DNA from: Flavobacteria bacterium RIFCSPLOWO2_12_FULL_31_7
GTDB taxonomy: Bacteria > Bacteroidota > Bacteroidia > Flavobacteriales > Flavobacteriaceae
Assembly: GCA_001800945.1 (NCBI GenBank)
Contig: MGWJ01000009.1
Coordinates: 1 to 9,640 of the forward strand
Direction of reading: 5' to 3'
Length of the DNA stretch: 9,640 nt
The notes beneath the pieces are model-generated. The model was not told where the DNA came from. It searched no databases and worked only from the letters and a program-made list of their open reading frames with translations. Of the stretch, positions 4,778 through 9,640 are shown piece after piece. Position 1 is the first letter of the stretch, and every line of letters starts with the position of its first letter. The translations under genes and the position numbers were made by a program.

Positions 4778-7684
4778 ATGATTAAGAATTATAAGTACCT
4801 GAGTCCATTTAAAATTTTAATTTCTTTTCACAAATTAATTGAGGGTTTACAACAAATAGCACTATCAGATATTGATTACAGATCAAATTATGCCAAAGGC
4901 TTATTGCGTCAAATTGAAGACAAACCTGAATTCGTAAGTGGTATTGATAATCTTAAAATTATAGAAGATAATGAAGAATTAATCAAATATCTTTTAGCAG
5001 ATTTATTTCCTACTGCATTAACAGATAATGAAATTAAAGCGGTAACGCTTCCTTTTTACGACATCACATTTAACTATTCAGAGCGTTTTAAAAAAATATT
5101 GAAAAACGTTGATATTTCCATTGACATGAGAATCAGAGACATGGATGAACATCAGTTTTATGTGATGAGTTGTACGCTTATTTTAAATGCATATTATCAT
5201 CAAAATATTGATTTTGGAAAACCATTATTTTACGATATTCCAGATAGTAATGGCATTCACAAACATTACAGGATATTATATAATGCTGATTTTTTAGAAA
5301 TTCTTCCAACAGAAAATACGAAGTTTTTAAACCAATCTGAAATAGAAGAATTAATTGATAATTACGATAATTTAGATTTATGGAAGAAGGCTTTTCCAGA
5401 AAATTCATGGATTTTAAAAGGCTTTGCTATCGTTTCTTTAGTTGATGTGACTATTGAAAGCGCCGTTTCTAACTTAAAATCTAATTTACTAAAATCCGAT
5501 ATTGATAAATCTAAATTGAATGAAAGTTTCGAATCCATTTTCAGATCAGTTTTTAAAATTCCAGATTTAAAAGTCGGATTTACTTTTTATGATGAAGAGG
5601 AAGATTTATTCATGAAACCGCCGTTTAGCGATGAAAATTTAAAAAGTTTTATTCTGTTAAATGAAAAAGAAGCCGATTGTAAAAATGCACTTTGTGGTTG
5701 TTCTTACGAAAGTTTAATAGAAAAAAATCAGTCATTTATTATTCCAAATGTAACAGAATTCGCTAAAAGTGGAACTAAAATCCGATTTGCTAATCATTTA
5801 TTACATCAAGGTGTGCAAAGTTTTTTATTAGCACCAGTAATTAAAGATCATAAATTGTTAGGTTTACTAGAATTAGCTTCGCCAACAATAAGAGCCTTAA
5901 ACTCTATTAACGCTAATAAGTTAGAATTAATTTTACCATACTTAACAGATACGGTTGAAAAAAACAACAATGATATGGCCAATCAGATGGAAGCCATCAT
6001 TCAAAAAGAATATACTTCTATTCATCCAAGTGTATATTGGAAATTTAAAAAAGAGGCCAAAAACTTTTTTTACTCCAATGTATCAATTGAAGAGTATCAT
6101 TTCAAAGAAATTGTCTTCAAAGATGTGTATCCATTATATGGTCAAATTGATATCAAAGGTTCTTCTGAAAATAGAAATGCCGCTATTGTAAATGATTTGA
6201 GAACACAAATTAATCAAATCATAGAAATTATTGATATTTTAAATTCGGACAAAAAAATTAGTGTAATTGCACAAAAAAAGTTTGAATTAGAAAGCTTTTT
6301 ACAAGAATTAGAAATGCCTTTTCAGAACAATTTAGAGCAAACGATTCACCATTATATCGAGGCTGAAATTCATTCTTTTCTGAAAGATTCTGCATTTAAT
6401 AAAAAAACAGAAAATCTAATCACTAACTATTTTAATACAATTGATTCAAAAACAGGAATGTTTTATCAAACTCGAAAAGATTTTGATGAAACTATAATGA
6501 GTATCAATAAAAAGATGGCTAACATTTTAGATGTTAAACAACAACAAGCACAAGATATTTTTCCACATTACTATGAACGTTTCAAAACGGATGGCGTAGA
6601 ACATAACTTATACATTGGAGCTTCGATAGAGCCTAATAAGGAATTTAGTGAAATGTATTTGCATAACCTTCGTTTGTGGCAATTAGAAACACTTTGCGAA
6701 ATGGAACAAGAACACCATAAACTGAAAGCTTCTTTGCCTTATTCGTTAGATGTTACCTCCTTAATTTTGGCTTTTAGTTCGCCCATTTCGATTCGATTTA
6801 GAATGGATGAAAAACGTTTTGATGTAGATGGTTCTTATAACGCACGTTATGAGGTGGTTAAGAAAAGAATCGATAAAGCTTTTGTGAAAAATTCAACGGA
6901 AAGAATTACCCAAAAAGAAAAAATTACCATCGTATATTCAAGTTCTGTTGAAGAAAAAGAATATACTAAATACATCAAATATTTACAACACAAAAATGTA
7001 CTTGAAGACGAAATTGAAAAATTAGAAGTGGAAGATTTACAAGCCGTTTCAGGTTTGAAAGCTTTACGCGTGAAAGTCAAACATACTGAAAATGCTTTAT
7101 TAGTTGATGCAGAAGTTTTCATCGCCAAACTGTTTCGTGAAAGATTAGATTCGATATTTTCTTATCATAATTTTGAGCATACGAAAAATGTAGTTGCTGG
7201 AATTGAAACTCTATGTAAAGCTGAAGAAATTGATGAAGAAACCACAACTATTTTGCTTTTAGCAGGTTGGTTTCATGATGCGGGTTATATAGAAAGTTGT
7301 GATGATCATGAAGCGCAAAGCGTCAAAATTGCTCAAGAATTTTTAAACAGTAAAGGAATTTCAGAAGCTATTCAACGCAAAGTTGCAGAATTGATTTTGG
7401 CAACAACTTATAATTATGTGCCTGAAAATCAACTAGAAAAAATTGTTAAAGATGCCGATAATGTCCATTTGGCAAATAAAAATTATCCAAATACATTAGA
7501 ACAATTAAGAGACGAATGGGAACATTCTATTGATAAAAAATATTGCAATACAGATTGGTTTGTGCTAAATATCGACTTTTTGAAAAATCATAAATTCCAT
7601 ACTCAATTTGCTCAACAGAACTGGCAACATTTAAAAGAATTAAATTTAAAAGCAATCGAAGAAAAATTGCAAAATCAACTATAA
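4778..7684 (+). CDS. Large GAF-domain protein fused to a C-terminal HD phosphohydrolase
   Basis: This 968-residue cytoplasmic protein has no signal peptide or membrane segment. Residues 1-770 match, from memory, a long GAF-type protein common in flavobacteria. They hold an N-terminal helical region, a GAF-like domain at about 245-395 (IFRSVFKIPDLKVGF to VQSFLLAPV and LLGLLELASP), and conserved blocks near 596 (HYYERFKTDGVEHNLYIG) and 674 (RMDEKRFDVDGSYNARYE). Residues about 785-905 form an HD domain with the metal ligands in order: H797 (YHNFEH), H833-D834 (WFHDAGY), H844 (DDHEAQ) and D892/D894 (DADN). HD enzymes hydrolyse phosphoesters, often of nucleotides; the substrate here is unknown. 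I recall the GAF protein usually ending near residue 770 and this HD type usually joined to a PycTM membrane domain, so the fusion at about 770-775 is unusual. The next gene starts after one base, so the two are probably translationally coupled. Confidence 0.85.
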   Translation: MIKNYKYLSPFKILISFHKLIEGLQQIALSDIDYRSNYAKGLLRQIEDKPEFVSGIDNLKIIEDNEELIKYLLADLFPTALTDNEIKAVTLPFYDITFNYSERFKKILKNVDISIDMRIRDMDEHQFYVMSCTLILNAYYHQNIDFGKPLFYDIPDSNGIHKHYRILYNADFLEILPTENTKFLNQSEIEELIDNYDNLDLWKKAFPENSWILKGFAIVSLVDVTIESAVSNLKSNLLKSDIDKSKLNESFESIFRSVFKIPDLKVGFTFYDEEEDLFMKPPFSDENLKSFILLNEKEADCKNALCGCSYESLIEKNQSFIIPNVTEFAKSGTKIRFANHLLHQGVQSFLLAPVIKDHKLLGLLELASPTIRALNSINANKLELILPYLTDTVEKNNNDMANQMEAIIQKEYTSIHPSVYWKFKKEAKNFFYSNVSIEEYHFKEIVFKDVYPLYGQIDIKGSSENRNAAIVNDLRTQINQIIEIIDILNSDKKISVIAQKKFELESFLQELEMPFQNNLEQTIHHYIEAEIHSFLKDSAFNKKTENLITNYFNTIDSKTGMFYQTRKDFDETIMSINKKMANILDVKQQQAQDIFPHYYERFKTDGVEHNLYIGASIEPNKEFSEMYLHNLRLWQLETLCEMEQEHHKLKASLPYSLDVTSLILAFSSPISIRFRMDEKRFDVDGSYNARYEVVKKRIDKAFVKNSTERITQKEKITIVYSSSVEEKEYTKYIKYLQHKNVLEDEIEKLEVEDLQAVSGLKALRVKVKHTENALLVDAEVFIAKLFRERLDSIFSYHNFEHTKNVVAGIETLCKAEEIDEETTTILLLAGWFHDAGYIESCDDHEAQSVKIAQEFLNSKGISEAIQRKVAELILATTYNYVPENQLEKIVKDADNVHLANKNYPNTLEQLRDEWEHSIDKKYCNTDWFVLNIDFLKNHKFHTQFAQQNWQHLKELNLKAIEEKLQNQL

Positions 7685-7685
7685 T

Positions 7686-8300
7686 ATGAAAGAAAATAAC
7701 TCAAAAGACGAAGAAACACAAAATGCGTTTTTAGTTGAAAAAGATACCAAAAAGAAATCTAAAGAACCCAAAGCAGAACGTGGCATTGATACCATGTTTA
7801 GAACAACGCTGAACAACCACAATAATTTGAGTGGTTTAGTGGATAATAAAGCGAATATTTTGTTATCTGTGAACGCGATTATCATTTCGGTTTCATTAAC
7901 TACAATTATTCCAAAATTAGACAATCCATCCAATGCACATTTGATTATTCCAACTCTAATTTTAATCATATCAAGTGTAATTGCGATAACTTTTGCCATT
8001 TTAGCTACTAGACCAAGCGTAACAAAAGGAAGTTTTACCAGAACTGAAGTCGATGAAAAAAAAGTGAATCTTTTGTTTTTTGGAAATTTTTATAAAATGT
8101 CCTACGATGATTATAATTGGGCCATGAATGAATTAATGAAAGATAAAGAGTATTTGTACAACTCTATGATTAAAGATTTATATCATTTAGGAATTGTTTT
8201 AGAAAAGAAATACAGCTTACTACGAATTGCTTATACCGTTTTTATGTTCGGAATCATTCTTTCTGTGGTTGCCTTTTTACTGGCCTTTAAATTCAGATAA
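7686..8300 (+). CDS. Pycsar-effector-like membrane protein (PycTM/DUF5706 type)
   Basis: This 204-residue protein has a Lys-rich N-terminal tail (1-32), then GIDTMFRTTLNNHNNLSGL and the family signature DNKANILLSVNA (53-64) leading into membrane helix 1 (about 55-75). Helix 2 spans about 86-107 and ends in ATRP. A cytoplasmic segment with NLLFFGNF (128-135) follows, and then helix 3 (about 181-202). This is the pattern of the Pycsar effector PycTM, a membrane protein thought to damage the inner membrane when it senses cCMP or cUMP. No pyrimidine cyclase gene is in the window, so a Pycsar defence role is not shown. The ATG lies one base past the stop of the HD gene, in the +1 frame. From memory, HD and PycTM often form one polypeptide in flavobacteria, so this may be the split-off half. 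Removing one base near 7682 would join them. Confidence 0.85.
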   Translation: MKENNSKDEETQNAFLVEKDTKKKSKEPKAERGIDTMFRTTLNNHNNLSGLVDNKANILLSVNAIIISVSLTTIIPKLDNPSNAHLIIPTLILIISSVIAITFAILATRPSVTKGSFTRTEVDEKKVNLLFFGNFYKMSYDDYNWAMNELMKDKEYLYNSMIKDLYHLGIVLEKKYSLLRIAYTVFMFGIILSVVAFLLAFKFR

Positions 8301-8305
8301 AAAAC

Positions 8306-9124
8306 ATGAAAAAAGGATTATTCTTTCTCTTGCCAATATTCATTTTAGTCCAATCTTGTGCCACTTTTAAAGCACAATATTCGACCAAAGCAAAAAGTGA
8401 ATTTTCTCCAAATACTGATAAAGTAGCACATACTTTTATTTTAGTTGGCGATGCAGGAAATGGCGTGTTTAAAGATACTGTCGATTATTCAAGTTCATTA
8501 GTTAACCAACTGAGCAAGGTTACAAAAAATAGTACATTACTTTACTTAGGTGATAACATTTATCCTGCTGGAATGCCAAATATTAAGGATAGTCTTGCTC
8601 ATAATGATGCCGTAAAAAAATTACAAGAGCAAATTGATTTGGCAAAAGTTTTTAAAGGTAAAACTATTTTTATTCCAGGTAATCACGATTGGTATCACGA
8701 TGGAAATGAAGGTTTAAAAAGACAAGAAGAAATTGTGGAAAGTCAACTCGGGAAAAAATCGTTTTTACCTCAAAACGGTTGTCCAATTGAAAGTATTGAC
8801 ATTACTGAAGCGATCACTTTAATTATTGTCGATTCGCAATGGTATATCACTAATTGGGACAATCATCCAACCATAAATGAAAATTGCGAAATTAAAACTA
8901 GAAGTCAATTTTTAGATGAGTTTAGAAGTGAAATCAAAAAAGCACGAGGCAAAACCACACTTGTTGCGATTCATCATCCTATGTTTACCAACGGTCCTCA
9001 TGGAGGGAAATTTTCTTTTAAAAGTCATTTAAGTCCGATTCCAGTTTTGGGAAGTTTGAAAAATTTACTCCGTAAAACTACCGGAGTTAGTAATGCTGAT
9101 ATTCAGAATGTACATTATAACTAA
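8306..9124 (+). CDS. Lipoprotein metallophosphoesterase, N-terminal part ending at a premature stop
   Basis: The 272 residues begin with a type II signal peptide (lipobox LVQSC, Cys18), so the domain should be anchored in the envelope. The calcineurin-like, purple-acid-phosphatase-like motifs appear in order: GDAG (D49), GDNIYPAG (D83, N84), GNHDWY (N126, H127, D128) and AIHHP (H223, H224). The final GHxH metal-binding motif is missing: it lies past the stop at 9122-9124, in the same frame. The product is therefore probably inactive unless the stop is read through. The intact family is a large protein with this phosphoesterase followed by a surface-antigen-type outer-membrane barrel. The start follows the PycTM stop by five bases, so the gene belongs to the same operon. 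The phosphatase substrate is unknown. Confidence 0.85.
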   Translation: MKKGLFFLLPIFILVQSCATFKAQYSTKAKSEFSPNTDKVAHTFILVGDAGNGVFKDTVDYSSSLVNQLSKVTKNSTLLYLGDNIYPAGMPNIKDSLAHNDAVKKLQEQIDLAKVFKGKTIFIPGNHDWYHDGNEGLKRQEEIVESQLGKKSFLPQNGCPIESIDITEAITLIIVDSQWYITNWDNHPTINENCEIKTRSQFLDEFRSEIKKARGKTTLVAIHHPMFTNGPHGGKFSFKSHLSPIPVLGSLKNLLRKTTGVSNADIQNVHYN

Positions 9125-9640
9125 TTAAAAAAGAATCTTACAGCGGTAGCACAACAGAATGAAAATGTAATTTTTGTTTCTGGTCACGATCATAGTTTAC
9201 AGTATTTGGTTAAAGATAATATTCCTCAGATAATAAGTGGTTCAGGTTCGAAAATTGAACCAGTTAAAAATTCGGATGGTGGAATTTATGCACATGCTAC
9301 AAATGGTTTCGCTATAGTAGAAGTTTTTGAAAATGGAGGAACAAATCTAAAATTCATTAATGCAAGAAATGATAAAGTGGAATTTGAAACCACTGTCATT
9401 CAACCCAATCCATCATCTGAAAAGAAGGTTTTTTCTGAAAAATTTCCAGATTCTATTAAAGCAAGTATTTATTCTGAAGCAGAAACCTCAAAAAGTAATC
9501 TTTATAATTTCTTTTGGGGTAAACGTTACAGAGAAGAATATCGTAAAGAAATTACAGCAAAAGTAGTTACTTTAGATACGCTTTTCGGTGGATTAAAACC
9601 AGTAAGAAAAGGCGGAGGAACACAATCTAGAACACTACGA
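9125..9640 (+). pseudogene. In-frame continuation of the metallophosphoesterase/outer-membrane-barrel gene; runs off the window
   Basis: Directly after the TAA at 9122-9124 the same frame stays open for 172 codons to the edge. It holds what the upstream part lacks: FVSGHDHSLQYL, with the GHDH metal-binding motif (293-296 if numbered through the stop), then GSGSKIEP and the end of the phosphoesterase domain. After about 60 linker residues comes FFWGKRYREEY, then TLDTLFGGLKPVRKGGGTQS, which resembles the region just before the D15/surface-antigen barrel in flavobacterial homologues. A single change of GAA, CAA or AAA to TAA would explain the break. No good start codon or ribosome site for independent translation is seen just after the stop, so this is the orphaned downstream part of one gene. 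The barrel itself lies outside the window. Confidence 0.8.

Noticed and set aside
6847..7128. Minus-strand open frame of 93 codons inside the GAF-HD gene
   Set aside because: It lies wholly within a well-supported gene and its protein is Ser/Phe-rich low-complexity sequence with no domain. The same judgement applies to the other antisense and out-of-frame readings at 5178-5408, 5955-6191 and 7679-7999.
9122..9124. TAA as a reassigned sense codon
   Set aside because: All complete genes in the window end with TAA at sensible positions, so TAA clearly serves as stop here.
9360..9566. Separate small gene of 68 codons in another frame
   Set aside because: It overlaps the in-frame continuation of the phosphoesterase-barrel gene, which carries recognisable motifs; the small frame has none.
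1..9640. CRISPR array, tRNA, rRNA, insertion sequence or attachment site
   Set aside because: No regularly spaced repeats, cloverleaf-like sequence, transposase frame or target duplication was found; the longest gene-free gap is only 149 bases (2285-2433).

Overview
This window most likely comes from a flavobacterium (Bacteroidota, Flavobacteriaceae or close kin). The DNA is very AT-rich, every complete gene ends in TAA, and Shine-Dalgarno sequences are not visible. Several intergenic regions carry a TAnnTTTG -7 element typical of Bacteroidota. Several protein types are also familiar from this group: a TPR sensor kinase, small type II lipoproteins, a long GAF protein, a Pycsar-type membrane effector and a phosphoesterase fused to an outer-membrane barrel. 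These assignments come from remembered family features; no database search was run.

Left part (1-4684) is a regulatory cluster. A membrane protein gene runs off the left edge on the minus strand (745 to 1). Upstream of it, also on the minus strand, is a LuxR/NarL-type response regulator (1505-828). Divergent from that is a LytTR regulator (1583-2284) whose receiver has lost its phospho-acceptor Asp. A 62-residue lipoprotein (2434-2622) and a TPR sensor histidine kinase follow. The kinase reading frame (2677-4684) is broken by one extra base near 2986-2988. A 33-bp element lies upstream of the membrane protein gene and, inverted, upstream of the LytTR gene; the copies match at 30 of 33 positions. 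Each contains two CCGTAA boxes 22 bp apart, the geometry expected for LytTR binding, and sits 42-44 bp from a start codon. The simplest reading is a LytTR regulon controlling its own gene and the membrane protein.

Right part (4778-9640) is a tight plus-strand operon with gaps of 1 and 5 bases. The first gene encodes 968 residues: a long GAF-type protein joined to a C-terminal HD phosphohydrolase. The second encodes a three-helix Pycsar-effector-like membrane protein (PycTM/DUF5706 type). The third encodes a lipoprotein metallophosphoesterase that should continue into an outer-membrane barrel, but an in-frame TAA at 9122-9124 removes the last metal-binding motif. From memory, flavobacteria often carry HD and PycTM domains in one polypeptide, with the GAF protein separate. 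Here the domain boundaries look redrawn, with HD joined to GAF and PycTM split off.

The most interesting candidate is this cyclase-less GAF-HD/PycTM/phosphoesterase operon, which may be a nucleotide-signal-controlled membrane effector. The two broken genes, and possibly the HD/PycTM split, could be real decay or sequence errors, and this must be settled before biology is read into them.
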